From positions 1-64,000 of the forward strand of contig JARGPB010000004.1 in NCBI GenBank assembly GCA_029212905.1: a DNA stretch of 64,000 bases. Reading direction: 5' to 3'. This document shows, in pieces, positions 52,839 through 61,304 of this stretch. Under the pieces are notes generated by a model that was given only the letters and a program-made list of their open reading frames with translations, did not search any database and was not told the DNA's origin. The first letter of the stretch is position 1; each line of letters opens with the position of its first letter. The translations under genes were made by a program, and so were the position numbers. This stretch comes from Thalassovita sp. Lineage in GTDB: Bacteria > Pseudomonadota > Alphaproteobacteria > Rhodobacterales > Rhodobacteraceae.

Positions 52839-53682
52839 CCCCAGATAAATCTACTCATCACAGGCCGGAAATCCGGCACAGCCCACCCAATCCACCGAGT
52901 CACCTCGACGGCTACAGCCATTCAGTCTTTGGTAAATCCACAAGCGCGGCAGCTGCGCATATGGAACTTGCTTTGCACTGTCATCTGACTTCGGCACCCA
53001 ACCGCTATCTGACGACGTTGAAAGAGATTTTCTGATCTCTTGTGTCTATTTTTACGAAATCTGGGGAAGTAACGTCAATCTACCGCGTGCAAATGCAACT
53101 GTCAGACGATGGGCTCAGAGCCCGATTTTCCAGATTTCCGAAACGATTTTCGTTCGATCGAGGCCCGTCGCCGGTATTCATCCGGAAGGTCACACCCAAG
53201 AGTAGATCAGACACCCACGCCCCCGAGAAGAGCCTCACTCACTGTATCTATATTCGATACAAAGATAATTCTGCGGCTGCAAAATAAAAGGTTTCGGGTA
53301 CAATTAACCATCTTTTTGCCCCGTTTTAGCCCAAAATGGGGCGCCGCAAATAAGGCGGAATTGGGCCGGATAAGGGCGCATTCTCGGAAAACCGGACCAA
53401 ATGAGGCGGGAATGTGGCGACAACAGGTCACCCTAATGGCGGCCTGAGGTTCGAAATCGGGCAAGTCGGACACATTCGGAACATTCAACTTAAGGGGGAT
53501 CAGGTCCGAGCAACAATTGGCGTATTTTTGCTCAACTGTCTCGAATTGAGTGCTAATTCAACCACAACAGTGATTCGAAACCGGCAGATTTTGCCCTCTT
53601 TGCGCGTCAGGCGGCCCGTTTCTATTGAACCAACCACGTTTATTGCGGATAAGCCCCCCAACCTTACTGGAACCGGATAGGC
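52839..53682. other. 844-base intergenic region
   Basis: No convincing gene; short frames here have no recognisable products. Visible elements are a hairpin AGAGAT-N6-ATCTCT (53023-53040), a near-perfect GGGCTC-A-GAGCCC dyad followed by GATTTTC (53111-53130), and a GCCCC-N15-GGGGC dyad (53318-53342) resembling the one before the Wzz gene. It contains the promoters of the sugar transferase (leftward) and the MarR gene (rightward); a small RNA is possible but not demonstrated. Confidence 0.5.
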
Positions 53683-54165
53683 ATGACCGATCAGGACAAC
53701 GTAGAAAAACACGTCGGGCTCATCTTTCAGCATGTCGCCCGTTTGCGCAGCCGCCTGTATGATCAGAAAGTCACCGCCCATGGGCTAACGTCGGCTCAGG
53801 TCTTTGCGCTGAATTATCTGATGCAAGAAGACGGGCTAACCCAAGTGACCCTGGCCCGCTATCTGGGTATTGGCACTGTGGCGGTCAGTGGGCTGATCGA
53901 CCGACTGGAGGCCGCACAATGGGTGGTCCGCAAACCGGATCCTCGCGACCGTCGATCAAACCGAATTTGGCTGCTTCCGTCGGTGGACGAGAAAAGACAG
54001 GTCATGCGCGAGGCTGCGGACGCCGTGAACGCCGCGGCAATGGCCGGCTTTACCGAAGAAGAAATCGACTTGTTGCTGTCCATGATGCATCGGATGCATC
54101 AAAATCTGCTAGACGCGCTAAGCGACGACCCCGACCTGCTGGTCCCGCCTGACACCCGCCCTTGA
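53683..54165 (+). CDS. MarR-family transcriptional regulator
   Basis: A 160-residue winged-helix regulator. HGLTSAQVFALNYLMQEDG, then ARYLGIGTVAVSGLIDRLEA (recognition helix) and the wing with KPDPRDRRSNRIWLLP are typical of MarR proteins. It precedes a hotdog thioesterase by 16 bases and probably regulates that pair. MarR dimers usually sense phenolic or acyl-type ligands; none can be named here. It sits between the two EPS sub-loci, so it may also act on them. Confidence 0.9.
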   Translation: MTDQDNVEKHVGLIFQHVARLRSRLYDQKVTAHGLTSAQVFALNYLMQEDGLTQVTLARYLGIGTVAVSGLIDRLEAAQWVVRKPDPRDRRSNRIWLLPSVDEKRQVMREAADAVNAAAMAGFTEEEIDLLLSMMHRMHQNLLDALSDDPDLLVPPDTRP

Positions 54166-54181
54166 ACCGAAAGCACTCCTG

Positions 54182-54589
54182 ATGTCCCGCCTCGATCACG
54201 TCACCCAGCAAATGACCGGATTCAATCACCTTGTGGGAGGCAGGCTGACGGACTGGGGCCCCGACATGGCCCACACCCGACTGGAGCTGCGACCCGAGCT
54301 ACTGAATTCACAAGAGATCGTGCATGGCGGTGTCTACTGCACCTTTCTGGATTTCACCTGCGGAATGGCGGGCCTCTACTACCCTGAAGGAGAGGCCCGC
54401 AAAGCCTGCGTGACCTTATCGCTGACGACAAATTTCATCAGCTCGACCTCTGCCGGAGCGCTACATGGCATCGGCAAGCGCATCGGTGGCGGGCGCAAGA
54501 TTTTCTATACCGAGGCCGAGATTCGTGATGATGCTGGCACCCTGCTGGCCACGGCAATGGGCACATTCAAATACAGCCAACCGCGCTAA
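54182..54589 (+). CDS. PaaI-type hotdog thioesterase
   Basis: A 135-residue single-hotdog protein of the PaaI/acyl-CoA thioesterase group. EIVHGGVYCTFLDFTCGMAG (HGG motif and the helix with the catalytic acid region) and SLTTNFISSTSAGALHGIGK are present; no signal peptide, so it acts in the cytosol on acyl or aryl-CoA. It is co-transcribed with the MarR gene. A direct role in EPS or in the PKS-NRPS pathway is not indicated by sequence. Confidence 0.87.
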   Translation: MSRLDHVTQQMTGFNHLVGGRLTDWGPDMAHTRLELRPELLNSQEIVHGGVYCTFLDFTCGMAGLYYPEGEARKACVTLSLTTNFISSTSAGALHGIGKRIGGGRKIFYTEAEIRDDAGTLLATAMGTFKYSQPR

Positions 54590-54696
54590 TTCCCCATCAA
54601 CGCACGTAAATAGCCACGTTTCCGCCCTGCTTCGCCGCTACACGAACCGACAAAGACAGGTATAGTCAGCGGCAAATCCGGCCAAAGGGGCAGACA

Positions 54697-55998
54697 GTGA
54701 CACAGGGCAATCGCAAACCGCGCATTCTTATTCTTGCGGATGAGTTCAATCCCGAATGGCCCTCTCTGCCGATCGTCGGCTTTAAATACGCGCTGGAAAT
54801 AGCCAAGCATTGCGACGTCGTTGTCGCGACCCACGTCCGCAACCGCGAGAACGTCGAAAAGGCGAACCCGGATCTGGACATCGTCTATATCGACAACGAA
54901 TACATCGCCGCTCCGATGTTCAAGATCGCCCGCATCCTGCGCGGCGGCGAAGAGGTCGGTTGGTCCACGTCGCAGATCATGAACTATCTGCCTTATCTGG
55001 CGTTCGAACGTGGCGTCTGGCGGCATTTCAAATCCGAACTGAAGGCGGGCAAATTTGACATCGTCCACCGCATCACACCGATGTCGCCCACCATGCCCAG
55101 CTATATCGCGCATAAATCGCCGGTGCCCTTTGTCATCGGCCCGCTGAATGGGGCGCTGGCCTGGCCCGCCGCTTTTGCCGAGGAGCAGACACGCGAAAAA
55201 GAGGGCCTGCGCAAGCTGCGGGACCTGTACAAATATTTGCCCTATGCGCGCAGCACCTATGATGCAGCCGCCTGCGTGCTGACAGCGTTCTCGCATACGC
55301 GCGCCGATCTGTCCCGCGTGCCGGATGATCGCACCGTGATGTTTCCCGAAATCGGGTTCGATCCGTCAATCTTCCACGACACCGGCGCCAAGCCTGCCGG
55401 GCAGCGCGGCGGCGACACCGTACGCTTCATGTTCGCGGGGCGTCTGGTGCCTTATAAGCTACCTGAATTGCCGCTGCATGCCTTTGCGCAGTCCAAGCTG
55501 TTGCAGCAACATCACCTGCATATCCTGGGTGACGGCCCAGAGCTGCCACGGATGCAGGCGTTTATCGAAGAACATAACCTTCAGGATTGCGTGACCCTTG
55601 AGGGGCGCAAAACTCAAGCCGAGGTCGCCCAGTGGATGCGCGACTGCAACGTGTTTGTGTTTCCCTCGATCCGGGAACTGGGCGCAGGCGTGGTGATTGA
55701 ATCCATGGCCTGTGGTCAGCACATGATTACCGTTGATTACGGCGCGCCAGGCGACTTGACGGGCCACGGCACGCGCGGCGACGCCGTCCCCATGGCCCCC
55801 TTTGCGCAACTGGCAGACGGTTTTCGCACCGCAATGGAAAAAGCGGTCACAGACCGCGAGCGTAGCTCGGCGATGGCGATGGCGGCGCGCGATTATGCGG
55901 TTGAGCTGTTCCCCTGGGCCGTCAAAGGAGAGCGCACCGCGCAAATCTACAACGCGCTTCTGAACGGCGAACCAGCGCAAAAATTCGTGTACAAATAG
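54697..55998 (+). CDS. GT4-family glycosyltransferase
   Basis: A 433-residue GT-B enzyme starting at a GTG (54697) with AAAGGGG 6-12 bases upstream. ILILADEFNPEWPSLPIVG opens the acceptor domain, FMFAGRLVPYKLPELPLHA near 245 the donor domain, and SIRELGAGVVIESMAC near 325 carries E-x7-E. A long spacer with FPEIGFDPSIFHDTG links the domains. Followed by a 370-base gap and a sugar transferase; likely part of the second polysaccharide sub-locus (54697-63439). Confidence 0.86.
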   Translation: MTQGNRKPRILILADEFNPEWPSLPIVGFKYALEIAKHCDVVVATHVRNRENVEKANPDLDIVYIDNEYIAAPMFKIARILRGGEEVGWSTSQIMNYLPYLAFERGVWRHFKSELKAGKFDIVHRITPMSPTMPSYIAHKSPVPFVIGPLNGALAWPAAFAEEQTREKEGLRKLRDLYKYLPYARSTYDAAACVLTAFSHTRADLSRVPDDRTVMFPEIGFDPSIFHDTGAKPAGQRGGDTVRFMFAGRLVPYKLPELPLHAFAQSKLLQQHHLHILGDGPELPRMQAFIEEHNLQDCVTLEGRKTQAEVAQWMRDCNVFVFPSIRELGAGVVIESMACGQHMITVDYGAPGDLTGHGTRGDAVPMAPFAQLADGFRTAMEKAVTDRERSSAMAMAARDYAVELFPWAVKGERTAQIYNALLNGEPAQKFVYK

Positions 55999-56368
55999 GC
56001 AAATACCGAAAGATATTCGCGCCGAAGCCCAAAAATGTGGCTTCGAAACAACATATTACACGGTGCACACCCGAGACGGGAAAGAGTCTTCTGATTTCCC
56101 CCTGAACTTCATCTCGTGAATGAAATATCTTTGCAATACATGAGCTTATCACTTCGCGTCACGCGAGCCGTCACAATCAACGCGTGTCTGTCCGACTCTC
56201 AACGCTCTGAATAGAAGATAGTCAGCGGAAAGGTGGACCAAATGGGAAAAATTTTTCCTTTTCAAATCACTAAAAATGTTAGAGAAATTTCCTCAATACG
56301 GGCGAAAAATTGCCCCAATAGGACAATAAGTCCAAACGAGCAGAGTAAATCACCGAGGCAGGTGTAAC
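55999..56368. other. 370-base AT-rich intergenic region
   Basis: No gene is recognised. The region is conspicuously A/T-rich compared with the flanking coding sequence and contains the perfect palindrome at 56245-56258 and a GGGCGAAAAATTGCCCC dyad near 56299. It should hold the promoter of the sugar transferase-Wzc operon. AT-rich DNA of this kind is what zinc-finger MucR/Ros-type or nucleoid proteins often bind in alphaproteobacterial EPS loci (inference). Confidence 0.55.
56245..56258. promoter_or_regulatory. 14-bp perfect palindrome before sugar transferase
   Basis: GGAAAAATTTTTCC, fully self-complementary, 111 bases upstream of the GTG at 56369. An A-tract/T-tract palindrome of this sort can be a regulator site or a bend; no regulator is known for it. 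Confidence 0.35.
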
Positions 56369-57028
56369 GTGTACGACTTTAGTAACCAAGGGGTCCTTAG
56401 TGACTCCAGCAGGGCGCAATTGCGTGTTCCGGCGTCACTCCGCTGGACATTGTTTGGCGTCGCCAAGCGCAGCTTTGATATCCTGATGAGCCTTTTTCTA
56501 CTGCCGGTCCTGATCGGATTGTCGGTGGTCTTGCTGATCCTGAATCCGTTTTTCAACAAGGGCGGACTGTTCTTTGTGCAGCCACGTATGGGGCGCGATT
56601 GTCAGTCTTTTCGCGCATTCAAGTTCCGCACCATGACGGACGGTGGCGCGTCGCGGGGGCCGAACGACCCGCTAGAACGCGACCGCATTACCCGTTTGGG
56701 GGGCTTCCTGCGCCGCTCGCGGCTGGATGAGGTTCCGCAAATCCTGAACGTTCTGCTGGGTGACATGAGCCTGATCGGCCCGCGCCCCGACTATTTCGAC
56801 CACGCTGTAACCTATCTGGACGAGGTCCAAGGCTATCGTGAACGCCACCTGGTTCGTCCGGGCATCAGCGGTCTGGCTCAGACAGAAGTTGGCTATGCCG
56901 AAGGCATCGAAGCAACCCGCCGCAAGGTTCATGCCGACCTTTATTACATCACCCACACGGGATTTACGTTGGAAGCCTGGATTTTCTGGCGTACTCTGCT
57001 GACTGTATTCGGACGCGCAGGGGCCTAA
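56369..57028 (+). CDS. Second initiating sugar transferase
   Basis: A 219-residue ExoY/WcaJ-type polyprenyl-phosphate sugar-phosphate transferase with a GTG start at 56369. Membrane segment about 36-60 (FDILMSLFLLPVLIGLSVVL); catalytic landmarks FRAFKFRTMTDGG, RRSRLDEVPQILNVLLGDMS with LIGPRPD, and LVRPGISGLAQTEVGY. It differs clearly in sequence from the transferase at 52122, so the two probably start different lipid-linked chains. The fused kinase at 57111 follows after 82 bases. Confidence 0.92.
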   Translation: MYDFSNQGVLSDSSRAQLRVPASLRWTLFGVAKRSFDILMSLFLLPVLIGLSVVLLILNPFFNKGGLFFVQPRMGRDCQSFRAFKFRTMTDGGASRGPNDPLERDRITRLGGFLRRSRLDEVPQILNVLLGDMSLIGPRPDYFDHAVTYLDEVQGYRERHLVRPGISGLAQTEVGYAEGIEATRRKVHADLYYITHTGFTLEAWIFWRTLLTVFGRAGA

Positions 57029-57110
57029 TAGCGGCCCGGCGTCTTACAGGTGGTGCAATCAGCACCTTAACACTTAGATCACCCACAAAGGGTGGCGTAG
57101 GCAGTAGAGC

Positions 57111-59273
57111 ATGGCGCATTCGGGCAAACATGGGCGGGGCACCGCCCAGGCCGGACATACATCCGGTCATCACGACGAAGAAGGACTGGACCTTCTTCAT
57201 CTTCTTCTCACTCTTTGGCAGGGTAAATGGCTGATCGCGGCTTGCGTTGCGGTTGCGATGCTGTTGGGCGGGTACTATGCCTTTCGGGTTGCTGTTCCGC
57301 TGTATGCCGCGACCTCTAACCTTGCCCTGCAAATGCGCCGCCAGCTGGTCCAAGAGGTCGATAGCGTTGTCACCTCGATCCCACCCGAATTCTCGGCGAT
57401 GTATACTGAGCTGGAGGTCATCACCTCGCGTCGCGTGATCGAAGAGGTCGTGCGCAAGCTGGAGCTGACCAAAGACCCTGAATTCAACCCGACTTTGCGG
57501 GAAAGCCCGGCGTTCTCGTTGCCGGGGATCAAACGCAGCATCCGGTCGCTGATCGGATCTGAACTGCCCAGCGCCCCGGAAAACATCAATATCGACCCCG
57601 AAGCTGTGTTCAATTCGACCACCGCGTCAGTGCGGGGCGCCGTTTCTGCCGAAGCCAAGCGATACACCTATATTTTCAACATCACCGCGGTATCCGAGGA
57701 CCCGATCAAGGCGGCCCTGATCGCCAATACCGTGGCCGAAAGCTACATCGAGAACCAGATCGCAGTGAAATACGAGGCGGTAGAGCAGGCGATTTCTTGG
57801 CTGTCCGAACGCGTTGTCGCGCTGGAAACCGAACTGAAACAGAAAGAAGATGCGATCAAGGCGCTTCACTCAGGGTCGGATCTGATCAACGCCAAGACTC
57901 TGGAGGCGCTGAACCGTCAGACCAAGGACAACCGCGAACGGATGGAGGAAACCCGTCAGGCAGCTGTCGTTGCCCGCGCCAACCTGGCCCAGCTTGAGGA
58001 AATACGCGCATCCGGTGATTTGGATGTATTGGCTGACGCTCTTGCCGATCCTACCCTGAAACGTCTTCTGGCCGATGTGAAGTCCGGAACAGCTAATGCC
58101 GCCCGCCTGTTTGAGGCCCGCGCCGCGCTGCTGTTGACCCGTGCGCGAACGACGGCCGACCGCCTGGAATCCCAAACTGCCGCGTTGGAGCAAGCAGTCA
58201 ACCGTCTGCAAGGTCAAATCCAGGAGCAAACCAAGGACCTGGCCCAACTGGTCCAGATGCAGCGCGATGTAGAGGCAACCAGCGTTCTATACGACACGTT
58301 TCTGTCCCGCCTAAAGGAAACCACCGTGCAGCGAGGCCTGCAAAAGGCTGATGTAAGGGTCATCTCCCATGCAACACGCGGGCGCTATTTCGAGCCGCGC
58401 AAGTCCATGATCCTGGGGATCTCGATCATTATCGGTGCGCTGATCGGTGTCATGACTATCCTGCTGCGGCAATTCCTGTTCAACGGCTTCCGTACGGCGG
58501 ACGATCTGTCCAAGTTCTCGGGCATGGCGGTGCTGGGACAAATCCCACGCATCCCGATCAAGAACCGCGCTGATCTGATCCCTTATCTGGTGGATAAACC
58601 GACCTCTGCCGCAGCCGAGGCCGTGCGAAATTTGCGGACGTCTATCCTTTTGTCGGATCTCGATAATCCGCCGCAAGTGATCATGTCGACCTCGTCCATT
58701 CCGGCCGAGGGCAAGACCACACAGGCCATTGCCCTGGCGCATAACCTGTCAGGCCTGGGAAAAAAGGTGTTGTTGGTCGAGGGTGACATCCGTCGTCGCA
58801 CCTTCAACAAGTACTTCACCAAGGCTGTGGACTATGGCGTCTTGTCCGTTCTGTCGGGCAGCGTCGCGCTGAAGGATGCTGTCGTCCATGATGATTTGCT
58901 GAACACCGACGTTCTGATGGGCGAAAAGACCAATGTGAACGCTGCGGATGTGTTCAGCTCGGACGCCTTCCACGAATTTCTGAGCAATGCCCGCCAAGAG
59001 TATGACTTTATCATCATCGACACACCGCCTGTGCTGGTGGTGCCGGACGCGCGTGTGATCGCTCAGTCAGTCGATGCTGTTGTGTTCTCGGTCAGCTGGG
59101 ACAGCACGACCAAAGCTCAGGTCAGTGAAGGTCTGGAACAGTTCGACATCGTCAATCAAAAGATCGCCGGCCTGGTCCTGTCGCAAATCGACCCATCCGG
59201 GATGAAGCGATATGGCTATGGCGGGAAATACGGCGCCTATTCACAATACGGAAACGCCTATTACGAACTGTAA
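57111..59273 (+). CDS. Wzc-type chain-length protein with tyrosine kinase
   Basis: A 720-residue inner-membrane polysaccharide co-polymerase fused to a BY-kinase. TM1 at about 41-62, Wzz domain, periplasmic coiled coil (about 235-420), TM2 at about 427-447 (ILGISIIIGALIGVMTILL), then the cytosolic kinase from about 495: Walker A SIPAEGKTT, Walker A' LLVEGDIRRR, Walker B FIIIDTPPV. The C-terminus is tyrosine-rich, with seven Tyr in the last 20 residues (MKRYGYGGKYGAYSQYGNAY), the usual autophosphorylation cluster. It works with the Wza-type protein at 59306. It contrasts with the split Wzz plus kinase at 27771-30000. Confidence 0.95.
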   Translation: MAHSGKHGRGTAQAGHTSGHHDEEGLDLLHLLLTLWQGKWLIAACVAVAMLLGGYYAFRVAVPLYAATSNLALQMRRQLVQEVDSVVTSIPPEFSAMYTELEVITSRRVIEEVVRKLELTKDPEFNPTLRESPAFSLPGIKRSIRSLIGSELPSAPENINIDPEAVFNSTTASVRGAVSAEAKRYTYIFNITAVSEDPIKAALIANTVAESYIENQIAVKYEAVEQAISWLSERVVALETELKQKEDAIKALHSGSDLINAKTLEALNRQTKDNRERMEETRQAAVVARANLAQLEEIRASGDLDVLADALADPTLKRLLADVKSGTANAARLFEARAALLLTRARTTADRLESQTAALEQAVNRLQGQIQEQTKDLAQLVQMQRDVEATSVLYDTFLSRLKETTVQRGLQKADVRVISHATRGRYFEPRKSMILGISIIIGALIGVMTILLRQFLFNGFRTADDLSKFSGMAVLGQIPRIPIKNRADLIPYLVDKPTSAAAEAVRNLRTSILLSDLDNPPQVIMSTSSIPAEGKTTQAIALAHNLSGLGKKVLLVEGDIRRRTFNKYFTKAVDYGVLSVLSGSVALKDAVVHDDLLNTDVLMGEKTNVNAADVFSSDAFHEFLSNARQEYDFIIIDTPPVLVVPDARVIAQSVDAVVFSVSWDSTTKAQVSEGLEQFDIVNQKIAGLVLSQIDPSGMKRYGYGGKYGAYSQYGNAYYEL

Positions 59274-59274
59274 T

Positions 59275-59300
59275 CAAGCGGCCCCCTCAAGAGCCGCTTG
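59275..59300. terminator. Bidirectional hairpin between wzc and wza
   Basis: Perfect 8-bp arms CAAGCGGC (59275-59282) and GCCGCTTG (59293-59300) with a 10-base loop, between the stops of two convergent genes. No long T-run follows, so termination strength is uncertain, but the placement fits a shared terminator. Confidence 0.6.
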
Positions 59301-59305
59301 GCTGC

Positions 59306-60670
59306 TTAGTTCGCTGCGGCGTTGACAGATCCCAAAATCGTCGGGAAAATCTGCTGGATCGCCCGACCCCATTTGGTAATCGGCTGCTCTTCGATAAAGA
59401 TCACGTCGTTTGGACGCATTTCAAGCCGCGTCGCCAGGGTGATGTTGATCGCGTTCCGCGCATCCAGATGCCAGGCCGTGACGGCGCCAAACTCCTCGGG
59501 GGCGCTGGAGGCGCGCAGCACGTAGATCTGCGCCGGGTTACCCGTTGCTGTGTTGAACCCGCCCTGCTCGTACAGAACGTCCGCCAAAGTCGCCTGCTGG
59601 TCATACGGCAGGGCAAAGCGGCTTTGCGATTTCACTTCGCCGGATAGATAGACATAGTCGCGCGTTTCACCGCCCAGCTCCTCGCGGGCGCGGAAGTTTT
59701 CACGCATATCCACCTGAACCTGCCGACGGATCGACATTTCTGTATGCAGTTCTTGCAAAGCAGCATAGCGCGCATTGCGCCGCATCCCGGCAGCGTTCAA
59801 GGCCTGCGTGTAATACTGCATCGCACGATCCAGATCATATGACGTGTCGACAAAAATCGCATCGCCATCAATCAACAGAATTCGTCCCAGTTCGGGCTGT
59901 TTAAGGAAAACTTCCATTGGGATCTGGTACAGTGTGCCATCGCGATACAACCGGATCGACACGAATTCACGGTCTTTCGACGTCACCCCCCCGACGGCCG
60001 CGATCGCCTCGGACAGGTTCAGCGGATTCAGCGTGATTGGAACGATGCTTGGGTCACGCACGGCCCCGCCAACGGACACACGACGCGAGTTGAACTCGGA
60101 TACTTCCAATGAGAACGCCGGGTCGATCTGGTTTTCAACCAAGACCTGGAACAGCTTGGCCTCGGCCTCGTCCAAGGTCATGCCAGCCAGGCGCACCGGG
60201 CCGATGTCGGGAATGGCGATCGCGCCATCGTCGCGGACGGTATAACCTTGGCGTTGGCTTTGTGCGGCCAGCAGCCCGGTCAGCTGTTCAACCGTACTGG
60301 CGGCGGATTTCGTCGCCAGCAACAACACATCCCCCACCCCGATGCGGTAAGATTCAGGCGTCACCGACGGCGGCAGACGTGTTTCCAGGACGGGACGGCG
60401 ATTATCCATCTGGATGGGCGGCTCGGGCAGGGTGCCGATGCTGCGCGGCGCGCCAGGGTGCGCCACTTGCGAGAACACGTCAGGCAGGCTGCGCGGGCTG
60501 TACGGTTCGCGGTTGGCAACCAGGACTGTCTGTGCGCTTAGCGGGACAACGCGCACCTCGACTCCTTGTGCCTGCTGCTTGACCGAGGGGCTGTGATAGG
60601 ACACGCCACAAGCCCCCGTTGCCAGTGCTGTCCCCAGCAAAAGCGCTTGTGTCATTCGTCTTACTGCCAT
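59306..60670 (-). CDS. Wza-type polysaccharide export lipoprotein
   Basis: A 454-residue outer-membrane export protein. The start at 60670 is chosen because GGGGA lies 8-12 bases upstream and it yields a lipoprotein signal (MAVRRMTQALLLGTALATGAC, lipobox ATGAC). The polysaccharide export domain (IGVGDVLLLATKSA, TVRDDGAIAIPDIGPVRLAG) and two SLBB-type repeats (VSVGGAVRDPSIVP with LNLSEAIAAVGGV; VYLSGEVKSQSRFALPY with LADVLYEQGGF) follow. It forms the outer-membrane channel for the polymer. Third gene after yjbH and yjbF on the minus strand, 37 bases from yjbF, and the only Wza-type gene in the window. Confidence 0.93.
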   Translation of the reverse strand: MAVRRMTQALLLGTALATGACGVSYHSPSVKQQAQGVEVRVVPLSAQTVLVANREPYSPRSLPDVFSQVAHPGAPRSIGTLPEPPIQMDNRRPVLETRLPPSVTPESYRIGVGDVLLLATKSAASTVEQLTGLLAAQSQRQGYTVRDDGAIAIPDIGPVRLAGMTLDEAEAKLFQVLVENQIDPAFSLEVSEFNSRRVSVGGAVRDPSIVPITLNPLNLSEAIAAVGGVTSKDREFVSIRLYRDGTLYQIPMEVFLKQPELGRILLIDGDAIFVDTSYDLDRAMQYYTQALNAAGMRRNARYAALQELHTEMSIRRQVQVDMRENFRAREELGGETRDYVYLSGEVKSQSRFALPYDQQATLADVLYEQGGFNTATGNPAQIYVLRASSAPEEFGAVTAWHLDARNAINITLATRLEMRPNDVIFIEEQPITKWGRAIQQIFPTILGSVNAAAN

Positions 60671-60707
60671 TTGCTTGTCCCCAGTTTGAGCATCGCCCGT
60701 GCCCGTT

Positions 60708-61304
60708 TCACCGAACCAAGAGTTCCGTTTCCATATAGCCCAACGCCGGGCTGATCCACTGCTTTGATTTCCAAATCGTCCCATCCCGGCCAACCCAATA
60801 GGTGTTCGCCATTCCCCCCTCGGGCGAGAAACAGGTTTCCTCGTACCGGGTGGTGTTATGTGTGTGTTGAATGATCTCGATCTGGTCGGGCGCGGACACC
60901 TCTTTGCGGCATCGAAAGGCTCGGAACCGGGTCTGATATTCACCGTCCAGGTAGGTATGAACACGGGTGTAATCAGCGCCCGAAATCGCCCCGGTCAACA
61001 TTGCCAGCGTTTCGGAAACGTCAGCCGCCATCAAATCGTCGCCCAAGCCCCGCGTGGCCACGATCAGCCCGTGATCCAGCGACAGCCCCACGTCGTCAGC
61101 CGAGCGCCACGTCACCACCGGCCCATTCCGCCCTGTCGGCACCATCGTCGCCAAGGTCCCCGGCCCGGTCAGCTGTGCCGCCAGCAAAGGGGTTGTCAGC
61201 GTATCCAACTGTTTGCGGTTGACCACTTGGTTCAGATCCACACGCGCACCCTGCGGCTGCGCGCAGGCTGCCAACAACAGCAGAGGAAAGAGAATGCGGA
61301 TCAT
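60708..61304 (-). CDS. yjbF: YjbF/GfcB-family lipoprotein
   Basis: A 198-residue lipoprotein (lipobox LLAAC after MIRILFPLLLL) of the YjbF/GfcB family found in Yjb and group 4 capsule operons. Family features are VTWRSADDVGLSLDHGLIVATRGLGDDLM and the FSPEGGMANTYWVGRDGTIWKSKQWISP end with paired Trp. Start overlaps the yjbH stop (ATGA). Role in EPS secretion is known only genetically in E. coli; the mechanism is not settled. Confidence 0.9.
   Translation of the reverse strand: MIRILFPLLLLAACAQPQGARVDLNQVVNRKQLDTLTTPLLAAQLTGPGTLATMVPTGRNGPVVTWRSADDVGLSLDHGLIVATRGLGDDLMAADVSETLAMLTGAISGADYTRVHTYLDGEYQTRFRAFRCRKEVSAPDQIEIIQHTHNTTRYEETCFSPEGGMANTYWVGRDGTIWKSKQWISPALGYMETELLVR

Noticed and set aside
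53296..53312. CtrA-type TTAA-N7-TTAAC site
   Set aside because: An ATTAACC is present but the paired half-site at the right distance is missing.
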